A DNA stretch of 64,000 bases from UBA8231 sp036011085 (GTDB lineage Bacteria > Latescibacterota > UBA2968 > UBA8231). The stretch lies in contig DASCMS010000161.1 in assembly GCA_036011085.1 (NCBI GenBank), forward strand, positions 1 through 64,000. The letters are read 5' to 3'. Position numbers and translations under genes: made by a program. Position 1 is the stretch's first letter, and each line of letters begins with the position of its first letter. Below the pieces are notes generated by a model. The model ran no database searches and was not told where the DNA came from. It saw nothing but the letters and a program-made list of their open reading frames with translations. Below, one piece after another: positions 52,031 to 59,926 of this stretch.

Positions 52031-54049
52031 ATGCTGCAGCGCTTCATCGACAGCTTCTCCCGTGCCGTGGCCGGCGAGATGGAGTCCATGCGTCAGCGGT
52101 TGGGGCCATACGAGATCCCCGTGGCCGAAGGCGAGCAGCTGGACAGTGATGAGGACGAGGGCCGCTTCGTCTTCCGCTTCCGTCTGCAGCAGGCCAACGA
52201 CAAGCTGGTGCAGGGCGGCGAGTGCAACCTGATCACGGAGCGCAGTGATGACCTGGTCTCGGTGATCTCCATCGATGGCGACCAGGTCGTGCTGACCGGC
52301 AGCCGCCCCATCGAACTGACCGCTGGCCGGGCGACGCTGGTGATCTACCCCTGGTTTCTTTACGAACGGCTGCAGCAGGCGTTGCGCGACCTGGACGAGA
52401 AAGAGGGCTTTCACACCGACACGGCCTTGGCCCTGTTCGGCAAAGCGCCGGCGCGCCAGTTGCGTGGCGATGACCTGGCCTTCCTGCCCGACTCTCTCAA
52501 CGAGAGTCAACGGCGTGCCGTGGCTCTCTGTGGTCGAACCACCCCTGCCTTTGTCTGGGGCCCCCCGGGAACGGGCAAAACCACCACCCTCGGCTACATC
52601 ATCCTGTCCCTGCTGCGCCGCGGGCAGCGGGTCCTCGTCACCTCCACCACCAATGCCGCGGTCGATCAGGCCCTGGGCAGCCTGACCGCACTCGACGACG
52701 GCCGTGCCGCCATTGATCGCGGCCACGTCGTGCGCCTTGGACAGACCCGGGCCGACACGCACGGCGCCGGACTGCGCCAGGTGGTCGATCGGCTGTACGT
52801 CGAGACCCGCGATCACATCGACCGCTTGGAGCGCCGCCGTAGCTCGATGTTGAACCAGCTGGCCGCGGGAAAGGTCCTGCTGGTCGAGATGGAGGCGAGT
52901 GCCCCTGCTGCCCAGTTGGGGCTATTCGAGTTGAGCACCGTAGCCGAGGTCGATCGGGGCCGTCTCGTCGATCTGTTTTCGGAGGCCAACGCCAGGCGCC
53001 TCGCAGAGACCCCGCTGGGGCAACAGCGAGCCTGCGTCGAGCGGCGCCTCGCCCGCCTCGACAAGGCAACCCGGCTCTGCGTCGAGAAGACGCAGCGTCT
53101 CCGCAGTGGCTTGCGCCACCGGGAAAGTGTGGTAGCCGCCGAGGCACGCCTCGTGCTGGCGACGATGACGAATGTCTACATGAGTTCGCTGATGGCCGGA
53201 CAGCGCTTCGACGCGGTCATCGTCGAGGAAGCGGGCATGGCCATCCTGCCGACGCTGTTCTACTGCTCCTGCCTCGGGGAGCAGCGGGCCATCATGGTGG
53301 GCGATCCGCAGCAACTGCCGCCCATCGTACAGTCATCTGAACCCTTCGTGCAGCGCGCCATGGGTCGCAGCATCTTCCAGATCACCGTCCCCGAACCCCA
53401 CGTCAGCGATCTGGTCATCATGCTCGACACGCAGTACCGCATGCATCCGCAGATCGGCGACCTGGTGGGCGGGTTGTTCTACGACGGCCGTCTGTTGCAT
53501 GGCGAGATCACCGGCCAGACGGAGAGCATCGCTGCCAGTGAGCCCTGCCCGGGATCGGCCATCGTCGTCGTCGACACGGACGGAAGGTCCACCTGCGGCA
53601 CGCCTCAGGGCAGCTACTCCCGGTACAACGAAGAGCATGCGGAGATCGCCGTGGACATGGCGCGTCAGGCGGTGAATGGGAGCGCCGGCTCTGTCGCCAT
53701 CATCGCTCCCTACGTCGAGCAGGTGCGTCACATCGGTCGACGTCTCAAGGCCAACCCGGCGCTGTCGGATCGAGTGGAGTGCCGCACCGTGCACCGTTTC
53801 CAGGGCGGGGAGCGCGACGTCGTCATTTTCGACACCGTCGACGCCGAGCCTCTGCCGCCGGGACGACTGCTGTCGGGCAAGACGCCGTCCTCGTCGGCTT
53901 CGAACCTGATCAACGTGAGTCTGTCCCGCGCCCGGGGAAAGCTCATCATCCTTGCCGACATCGGGTACTTTCGCCGACACGATCCAGCGGGCATCATCAG
54001 CCAGGTGCTGGCGGCGGCGCAGAAGACAGGCACCGTCGTCTGCCCCTGA
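52031..54049 (+). CDS. SF1 helicase, Dna2/Upf1-like (AAA_11/AAA_12)
   Basis: A 672-residue superfamily 1B helicase. Walker A is GPPGTGKT at 177-184, motif II is IVEEAGMA (EEAG instead of DEAx), motif III GDPQQLPPIV, motif IV-like DTQYRMHPQIG, motif V TVHRFQGGERDVVI and motif VI NVSLSRARGKL. A central helical insertion separates the two RecA-like parts. An N-terminal beta domain of about 150 residues is unrecognised. It follows the Bax1-like gene by 63 bases on the same strand. It could process DNA ends or RNA; the EEAG variant may still hydrolyse ATP. Confidence 0.88.
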   Translation: MLQRFIDSFSRAVAGEMESMRQRLGPYEIPVAEGEQLDSDEDEGRFVFRFRLQQANDKLVQGGECNLITERSDDLVSVISIDGDQVVLTGSRPIELTAGRATLVIYPWFLYERLQQALRDLDEKEGFHTDTALALFGKAPARQLRGDDLAFLPDSLNESQRRAVALCGRTTPAFVWGPPGTGKTTTLGYIILSLLRRGQRVLVTSTTNAAVDQALGSLTALDDGRAAIDRGHVVRLGQTRADTHGAGLRQVVDRLYVETRDHIDRLERRRSSMLNQLAAGKVLLVEMEASAPAAQLGLFELSTVAEVDRGRLVDLFSEANARRLAETPLGQQRACVERRLARLDKATRLCVEKTQRLRSGLRHRESVVAAEARLVLATMTNVYMSSLMAGQRFDAVIVEEAGMAILPTLFYCSCLGEQRAIMVGDPQQLPPIVQSSEPFVQRAMGRSIFQITVPEPHVSDLVIMLDTQYRMHPQIGDLVGGLFYDGRLLHGEITGQTESIAASEPCPGSAIVVVDTDGRSTCGTPQGSYSRYNEEHAEIAVDMARQAVNGSAGSVAIIAPYVEQVRHIGRRLKANPALSDRVECRTVHRFQGGERDVVIFDTVDAEPLPPGRLLSGKTPSSSASNLINVSLSRARGKLIILADIGYFRRHDPAGIISQVLAAAQKTGTVVCP

Positions 54050-54058
54050 TCTGCCCGC

Positions 54059-54793
54059 TCAGCCGGTGGGCTCGACGATGCGGTTGAACCCCAGGGGATC
54101 GCCTCCACGCAGCTGCACGACGCCGTGGGCCTCCGAGTCGTACCGCAGCACGCGAACTTGCGGCGGCAGCACACGCACAGCCAGGCCGAAGCGACGCCGA
54201 TTCGAGGAGTTCGGTGGGGACCAGTGCAGCAGTCTCTCATTGAACAGCACGAACTGCCCGGCCTGCAGTTCGATGGGGACCGCCTGGTCCGGGTCGAAGT
54301 GGGCGGGATCGGCCTGTTCCTGGAACACCTGCCCCTCCGTTGCCGGGATGTGCGGCACCAGCTGTCGATGGGAGCCGGGGATCACATGCATGGCGCTGTT
54401 TTCGGCGTCGACATCGTCGACGGCAACCCACGCCGAGCACACGATCAGTGGCTCCAGCGGCCAGTAGTTGCGGTCCTGGTGCCAGGGGATTTCGCCCCGC
54501 GTCTCGTGGGGCTCCTTGTTGAAGAAGCCGACGCGCCACAGGAACAGGTCTTGCCCCAGGATGCTGGCCATGGCGTCGGTGAGTTGCGAACGACGGAACA
54601 GCTCGACGATCTCCGGGTGTTTGACGTGGCGGATGTTCTGCCCTGTCGAGCCGTCGGGATGACGCAGGTAGAGCCCTTCCAGCATGTCGCCGATCCGCGG
54701 CGTTTCCGGCGGCTCCCACAGCGTCAACGGTCCTATGTACCCGTCTTCGTGGAGGGCGAGAGTCTGGTCTGCTGTCAGTCGGCCGGCCGTCAT
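54059..54793 (-). CDS. Phytanoyl-CoA dioxygenase (PhyH) family protein
   Basis: A 244-residue Fe(II)/2-oxoglutarate dioxygenase. The facial triad is WHQDRNYW (His-x-Asp) and the distal His in RLLHWSPPN, followed by RRRFGLAVRVLP with the arginine that holds 2-oxoglutarate. It would hydroxylate or otherwise oxidise a small organic substrate. Convergent with the SF1 helicase and divergent from the MFS gene 32 bases upstream. Natural substrate unknown; such genes are abundant in marine heterotrophs. Confidence 0.9.
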   Translation of the reverse strand: MTAGRLTADQTLALHEDGYIGPLTLWEPPETPRIGDMLEGLYLRHPDGSTGQNIRHVKHPEIVELFRRSQLTDAMASILGQDLFLWRVGFFNKEPHETRGEIPWHQDRNYWPLEPLIVCSAWVAVDDVDAENSAMHVIPGSHRQLVPHIPATEGQVFQEQADPAHFDPDQAVPIELQAGQFVLFNERLLHWSPPNSSNRRRFGLAVRVLPPQVRVLRYDSEAHGVVQLRGGDPLGFNRIVEPTG

Positions 54794-54825
54794 TCGCCCG
54801 ACAACCTGTCGAGATCATTGTATTG

Positions 54826-56061
54826 ATGCAAATGGAACCACCCTCCCGAGCCATCGTCGTCCGTCTGTCCGCCATGTTCTGGCTGGCGCAGATGGCCGAT
54901 GCCGCCGCTCTCGTTCTGCTCAGCGGACACATGAGTTCCCTGGGCTTTTCCGGGGCACAGATCAGCTCCGTCTACGCCACCATGGCCATAGCGGCGGTCG
55001 TCTCGCCCTTCATCGCCGGCTGGCTGGCCGACCGCTTCTTCCCCAGCCAGACCATGCTCGGTGTCTGCTACCTGATGGCCGTCCCCCTGCTCTTTCTCGC
55101 CTGGACGCAGTCCGATTTCACGCCCTTCTGGTTCACCATGGCTGGCGTCGCCCTGCTGCGTACGCCGGCACGCACCCTGTCGACTGTCGTCGCCTTCCAC
55201 CACCTGGGCGACAAGACCCGCTTCGGTCAGGTGCGGGCCTGGGGCACCATCGGCTGGATCTTCATCAGCTGGTGCCTCAGCGGTTACCTGAGGCTCTGGG
55301 AGGGTCGGGACCCGGGTGTGTCGCACATGGGGGATGCCCTGCTGGTGTCAGCCGGCGTCTCCCTCGTCGCCGGGTTGTACTGCCTCAGCCTGCCGCACAC
55401 GCCCCCGGGAAACCGGGATGCCACCAGCCTCGGTCTCGGCGCCTCCCTGCGGCTGCTGCGCGACCCGGCCTTCGTCATCCTCCTCGGCATCGGCTTCGTG
55501 TCGTCGACGATGAACCCCTTCTTCTACAACTTCTCTTTCCTGTTCCTCACCGAGGCCGGTGGTGTCGGTCTGGCCCCCAGCGTGGCCAACTGGGTGCAAA
55601 GCCTCGGTCAGGTGGCAGAGGTAGGCGTCCTGCTGGCGTTGGGAACGTCGCTGCGTCGCTTCGGCATCAAACGCATCCTGCTCGTGGGTATCGCCGCCCA
55701 GTCTCTGCGCTTCGGTCTGTTCACCCTGGGCGAACCGACGTGGCTCATGGCGGCGGCCCTGAGCCTGCACGGCTTCGTCTTCACCTTTTTCTTCGTCGGC
55801 CTGACGATCGCCGTGGACGAGCTCAGCAGCGTCGACAACCGTGCCAGCGCCCAGGGGTTGATGGCGCTGATACGGGGTGGTGGTGGCTCGTTGCTGGGAA
55901 ACTACCTGGCTGGCACCACCTATGACCGGCTGGCTCTCGAAGGGGGTGGCCACGACTGGACCGCGTTCTTCACGCTGCCGGCAGCCGTCACCGGGGTTGG
56001 TCTCATCATCTTCGGGCTTGTATTTCGGGGGCAGCGGCAACGGGCGGACGCTGCCGGCTGA
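54826..56061 (+). CDS. Major facilitator superfamily transporter (nucleoside-permease-like)
   Basis: A 411-residue 12-helix membrane protein. Helix 1 follows SRAIVVRLSAMFWLAQMADA, and the loop 2-3 motif is GWLADRFFPSQ, an MFS signature A remnant. NupG/XapB-like proteins share IGWIFISW-type helices and this length. The start is ATG 54826 (a TTG lies just before, an ATG at 54832 just after). It exports or imports a small solute, possibly a nucleoside, by proton symport. Divergent from PhyH, convergent with the ornithine-cyclodeaminase-like gene. Confidence 0.85.
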   Translation: MQMEPPSRAIVVRLSAMFWLAQMADAAALVLLSGHMSSLGFSGAQISSVYATMAIAAVVSPFIAGWLADRFFPSQTMLGVCYLMAVPLLFLAWTQSDFTPFWFTMAGVALLRTPARTLSTVVAFHHLGDKTRFGQVRAWGTIGWIFISWCLSGYLRLWEGRDPGVSHMGDALLVSAGVSLVAGLYCLSLPHTPPGNRDATSLGLGASLRLLRDPAFVILLGIGFVSSTMNPFFYNFSFLFLTEAGGVGLAPSVANWVQSLGQVAEVGVLLALGTSLRRFGIKRILLVGIAAQSLRFGLFTLGEPTWLMAAALSLHGFVFTFFFVGLTIAVDELSSVDNRASAQGLMALIRGGGGSLLGNYLAGTTYDRLALEGGGHDWTAFFTLPAAVTGVGLIIFGLVFRGQRQRADAAG

Positions 56062-56070
56062 ACGACAGTC

Positions 56071-57045
56071 TCACAAGGGCAGTTGCGTTCCTATACCCCG
56101 TTCCCTGGCCCTCTCATGGATCAGCGTGGCCGTCGCTATATCGTCCAGGGCGAGACCGAGATTGATGCAGATCGTACGCTCACGATCCCCCTCTCTGCCG
56201 GGCGCTTTCCCGGCAACGATCTCACCCAGGTCGGCATAGGGCTCCGGCGTGTCCCTGAAATAGCCTTCCTCGCGGTAGTACCGCATCTGGCCGACATCAT
56301 CGGTGGCCAGCTTGTCGGCCTGTCGCATGGCATCCCCCTGCCAGTAGGAATCGAAGTCCACGAGACAGGCGAAGGCACCCTCGGCGAGCCAGTCGCGTTC
56401 GATAGCGGGGGACGGATCCCGCAGAATGGGGCCACTCGTCACCACCAGATCCAGGTCCACCACTGCCTCTCTGGGATCGTTGACGACCTCGATGTCCACC
56501 TGCACATCGTCAGCCATCTGCCGGGCGAATTCTTCGGCCGCCTCGCGGTGGATGTCGTACGCCTTCACCCGCTGGATGTCGAAGAGGCAGGCCAGCCCCT
56601 GCAGGTTGCTGCGGCCCTGAACACCGCAGGCCAGGATACCCACGCTCGAGCTGTCGCCGCGGGCCAGGTATCGCGCGGCAACAGCGGTGGCGGCCCCCGT
56701 CCGCTGTGCCGTGATCCACGTGGCATCCATCACCGCCAGGGGGATACCGGTGTCCGGGTCATTAAGGATGAGAAGACCGTTGACGTAGGGCAGCCCCAGC
56801 GCCTGGTTGTCGGGAAAGCCGGAAACCCACTTCACCCCCGCCGATCGCAGACTGGGGATGTACGCCGGCATGGCGTGGATGAAGGCGTCCTTGCGCGTGT
56901 GGATGCCGGGTTTGGGCGGCATCTCGACTCGGCCTTCCCCCTTCTCCTTGAACATGTCCTTTAGCGCCGCGATGATGTCGGCCATGGACAGACCGACACT
57001 CTCGACATCTCTGCGACTGAGATAGGTCACCGTGTCAGGGTTCAT
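56071..57045 (-). CDS. Ornithine cyclodeaminase/mu-crystallin-family protein
   Basis: A 324-residue NAD(P)-dependent protein. The family pattern is seen in GVKWVSGFPDNQALGLPYVN, VMDATWITAQRTGAATAVAA and the Rossmann loop VGILACGVQGRSNLQGL (GxGxQ type, here CGVQG). Members include ornithine cyclodeaminase, alanine dehydrogenase and ketimine reductases. Specificity is not decided. The stop of its upstream partner and its own start overlap at 57042-57045, so it is coupled to the CocE-like hydrolase gene. Confidence 0.88.
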   Translation of the reverse strand: MNPDTVTYLSRRDVESVGLSMADIIAALKDMFKEKGEGRVEMPPKPGIHTRKDAFIHAMPAYIPSLRSAGVKWVSGFPDNQALGLPYVNGLLILNDPDTGIPLAVMDATWITAQRTGAATAVAARYLARGDSSSVGILACGVQGRSNLQGLACLFDIQRVKAYDIHREAAEEFARQMADDVQVDIEVVNDPREAVVDLDLVVTSGPILRDPSPAIERDWLAEGAFACLVDFDSYWQGDAMRQADKLATDDVGQMRYYREEGYFRDTPEPYADLGEIVAGKAPGREGDRERTICINLGLALDDIATATLIHERARERGIGTQLPL

Positions 57046-58925
57046 TGCGTCTGCACGGGCAGCTCAACATAGCTGGCAGCGTCCCCCGCGTGATGGACGC
57101 GATGCGTCGCCTTCTGGAAGTCTTCCGGGCTGGCCCAGGCGATGTCCTCGACGAAGGTCTGCGGGTTGCGATCGCAGACCGGGAACCACGAGCTCTGCAC
57201 CTGTACCAGGACGCAATGACCGGGCAGGAACGTGTGGTGCACGTGGGGCATGGCGATGTGATAGGGGAGCACCTCACCCGGCGGTATCGGTGCGGCTGTC
57301 TCATAGCTCTCACGATAGCGGCCGCGCAGGATGTCACCTGACAGCATGAACTGGAAGCCTCCGAGCTCGGGCTGGGCCGGCACTTCGTTCGGATACAGGT
57401 CGATGAGCTTGACCACCCAGTCGGCGTCGGTACCTGTGGTGGATGCGAACAGCGTGGCGGTGACCTCACCGCTGATGGTGAGGGGCTCGGTCAGCGTCTG
57501 AGTGGTGAAGACGAGCACGTCCGTGCGATCGGCGAAGGGGCGCTGGTCGTCCACCAGCCAGCGCCGCCAGGTCGACCCGGTGCCACCAAAGGAGGGTGGG
57601 ATGGGTCGCACACGATAAGGCACGGGTTTGGCCGGGTCGGAGACGAACTCAGTGGCCTCCGCGCCGACGTCGGTCTTGCGAGACGGTGCCTTGAAGTCGA
57701 GGCTGCCTTCGGGTTGCAGATAGAGGCGCCCGGTCTTCAACTGATCCGCCGGGGGCCAGGCGTCGTAGTGGCGCCAGAGGTTGGTGCCGGTCTCGAAGGC
57801 CAGCACGGGGGGCAGGGCCTCTTTCGGTTTGACCCGTTGCAGATGCTGCTCCCAGAACGGCATCAGCATGTCACGCCGGAACTGCAGCGACGTGTCGGCC
57901 CCCCACTTCAGCTGTCCCAGCTCCGAGCCATCCCCCGTCATCTGACCATGACACCAGGGACCGATGGCCAGATGCGTCTTGTTGCCACTGCGGTCCCGCC
58001 GGGCGAGCACTTCGTGGCTGAGGACCGGACCGTAGAGATCCTCCTGGTCGAACAGGCTGTGCACGGTGAGCACGGGAACGCGGCGCGGAGCTTTCTCCAA
58101 CTGCCTGTGCAGGGCCTGATCCTGCCAGTAGTCGTCATAGGCGGGATGTTCGAGCAGACGGTTCCAGGCTGGCAGGCGGTCCGCCCCGTAGCGCTTGCCC
58201 AACTCGCCGATGGAGCCGGCCTCGAGCACGGCGGTGTAGAAATCGTGATAGCCCCAGGGGATTCCGTGGGTGCCGCTGCGACTCGAAGTCTGCCGGAAGA
58301 CATATTCCAGCATGACCGTGCGAAACGCCCCGTGACGGTAGAAGTCGTCACCCAGCCAGGAATCGACCATGGAGTTGACCGGCACCGCCGCCTTTAGAGC
58401 CGGGTGCGGGTCGAGGAGCGCCATCAACGTCAGCATGCCGTCATACGAAACGCCGGTGATGCCGACGCGGCCGGAATTGCCCGGCACGTTGTCGACGAGC
58501 CACTCCACGGTGTCCCAGGCGTCGCTGACCTGATCGACCTTGCCCCGATTGAAATCACCGATTGGGGGCACCGTCATCGTGTATTCGCCCTTCGAGCCGT
58601 AGCGACCCCGCACATCCTGATAGACACGGATGTAGCCGTTGCGCACCAGCTCCTCGTCGACGGCGGGCAGCGCCATGGCGATGTCGGGACTGCTCTTGCG
58701 CGATGCACGCGCCGCGGCGCTGTACGGCGTACGCGTCAGCACGATCGGCATCTTGCGCGTCGCTTCGTTGGGGATCATGATGACGGTGAACAGCTTCACC
58801 CCGTCGCGCATGGGGACCATGGACTCCATGCGGGTATGGTTGAACTCGGGGGTGGCCGTCTTGAAGGTGCGCGGAACGTCGCCTGCCCGGGCAGGCTTTC
58901 GGCCGGTCTTGTTGGCTCGCGGCAT
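57042..58925 (-). CDS. CocE/NonD-type alpha/beta hydrolase (X-Pro dipeptidyl-peptidase-like)
   Basis: A 627-residue serine hydrolase. The nucleophile motif is GVSYDG (GxSxG), the acid is in HSLFDQED, and the His lies in IGPWCHGQM, as in S15/CocE enzymes that cleave esters or acyl-peptide bonds. The C-terminal jelly-roll (VFTTQTLTEPLTISGEVTAT) is the X-Pro-type C domain. ATG 58925 (MPRANKTG) is preferred because the longer frame lies inside the preceding mtnP gene. No signal peptide, so it should act in the cytoplasm. Coupled to the ornithine-cyclodeaminase-like gene. Confidence 0.9.
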   Translation of the reverse strand: MPRANKTGRKPARAGDVPRTFKTATPEFNHTRMESMVPMRDGVKLFTVIMIPNEATRKMPIVLTRTPYSAAARASRKSSPDIAMALPAVDEELVRNGYIRVYQDVRGRYGSKGEYTMTVPPIGDFNRGKVDQVSDAWDTVEWLVDNVPGNSGRVGITGVSYDGMLTLMALLDPHPALKAAVPVNSMVDSWLGDDFYRHGAFRTVMLEYVFRQTSSRSGTHGIPWGYHDFYTAVLEAGSIGELGKRYGADRLPAWNRLLEHPAYDDYWQDQALHRQLEKAPRRVPVLTVHSLFDQEDLYGPVLSHEVLARRDRSGNKTHLAIGPWCHGQMTGDGSELGQLKWGADTSLQFRRDMLMPFWEQHLQRVKPKEALPPVLAFETGTNLWRHYDAWPPADQLKTGRLYLQPEGSLDFKAPSRKTDVGAEATEFVSDPAKPVPYRVRPIPPSFGGTGSTWRRWLVDDQRPFADRTDVLVFTTQTLTEPLTISGEVTATLFASTTGTDADWVVKLIDLYPNEVPAQPELGGFQFMLSGDILRGRYRESYETAAPIPPGEVLPYHIAMPHVHHTFLPGHCVLVQVQSSWFPVCDRNPQTFVEDIAWASPEDFQKATHRVHHAGDAASYVELPVQTQ

Positions 58926-58944
58926 GATGTCTATGTCTCCGTCC

Positions 58945-59838
58945 TCAATCCCAGTACTTCCCATACAGCACCCGCAGTCGCGCCCGCGCTTCCGCCGAGA
59001 TCGCTTCGGGCGCCGTCATCGTCGCAAACTCCGCCGCACTCAGACAATCACAATCAGACTCCTCCGGCAGCAGCCCCGCCACGGCTTGCACCACCCGGTT
59101 GGCCAGCTCCGCATTTGCCTTCATCGTTGCCACCACCGCGGCGATGGTCACGTCCTCTTCCGACTCGTGCCAGCAGTCGTAGTCGGTGCCCATGGCCAGC
59201 AGGCCGTAGCACATCTCGGCCTCGCGGGCGAGCTTGGCTTCGGGGATGGCCGTCATGCCGATGACACTGGCATCGACCGCACTGCGGTAGAAGCGTGACT
59301 CGGCCCGGGTAGAGAACTGCGGCCCTTCCATACATATGTATGTACCACCCTCGTGCACGGTGGCCCCGGACGACTGCGCCGCCGCGACCAGCTGCTGTCT
59401 CATCTCGTCACAGAACGGGTCAGCCAGCGATATGTGTCCCACCACGCCGTCACCGAAGAATGTCGACGGGCGGATTCCCTTCGTGCGATCGAAGATCTGG
59501 TCGGGCACGACCATGTCCCCGGGACGGATGTGCTCCTTCATGATGCCCACCGCGCTGACACCGAGCAGATGCGTCACGTTCGCCGACTTCATGGCGTGCA
59601 CGTTGGCCCGGTAGGGTGCCTCCGACGGCAGCAGGCGGTGGCCTTTGCCGTGACGGGGCAGAAAGAACACGGTGCGGCCATCGATCCGAGTTTCCACCAC
59701 CAGGTCCGAGGGCGGACCGAAGGGTGTATCGATCTCATGCTCACCGACGATCTCGACGCCATCCATCTGGTAGACGCCGGAGCCGCCGATAACGCCCAGT
59801 CTCACGGGGGTGGCCCTGGTTTCATTCACTTCTTCCAT
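58945..59838 (-). CDS. mtnP: S-methyl-5'-thioadenosine phosphorylase
   Basis: A 297-residue member of the PNP/MTAP family. LGVIGGSGVYQM is the N-terminal phosphate loop, LPRHGKGHRLLPSEAPYRAN the next conserved block, and YICMEGPQFSTRAESRFYR contains the substrate-binding and phosphate residues. It splits methylthioadenosine into adenine and methylthioribose 1-phosphate in the methionine salvage path. No other salvage genes are nearby. ATG 59838 is preferred, with AGGA eight bases upstream; the in-frame GTG at 59844 is less likely. Divergent from the XPD-type helicase. Confidence 0.9.
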   Translation of the reverse strand: MEEVNETRATPVRLGVIGGSGVYQMDGVEIVGEHEIDTPFGPPSDLVVETRIDGRTVFFLPRHGKGHRLLPSEAPYRANVHAMKSANVTHLLGVSAVGIMKEHIRPGDMVVPDQIFDRTKGIRPSTFFGDGVVGHISLADPFCDEMRQQLVAAAQSSGATVHEGGTYICMEGPQFSTRAESRFYRSAVDASVIGMTAIPEAKLAREAEMCYGLLAMGTDYDCWHESEEDVTIAAVVATMKANAELANRVVQAVAGLLPEESDCDCLSAAEFATMTAPEAISAEARARLRVLYGKYWD

Positions 59839-59926
59839 TTTCACATCCTGATCTGGTGCACATGACTCGCTGTCGCCGAGGCGGCGGAAGCTAACCTGTT
59901 ATATTCCTTCGGTCCAAGATCCCGCC

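Noticed and set aside
49376..54049. Known defence system (DISARM, BREX, Druantia) in the helicase cluster
   Set aside because: No DUF1998, PLD, methyltransferase or BREX-type core gene is adjacent; only the helicase-nuclease pair and SF1 helicase are present.
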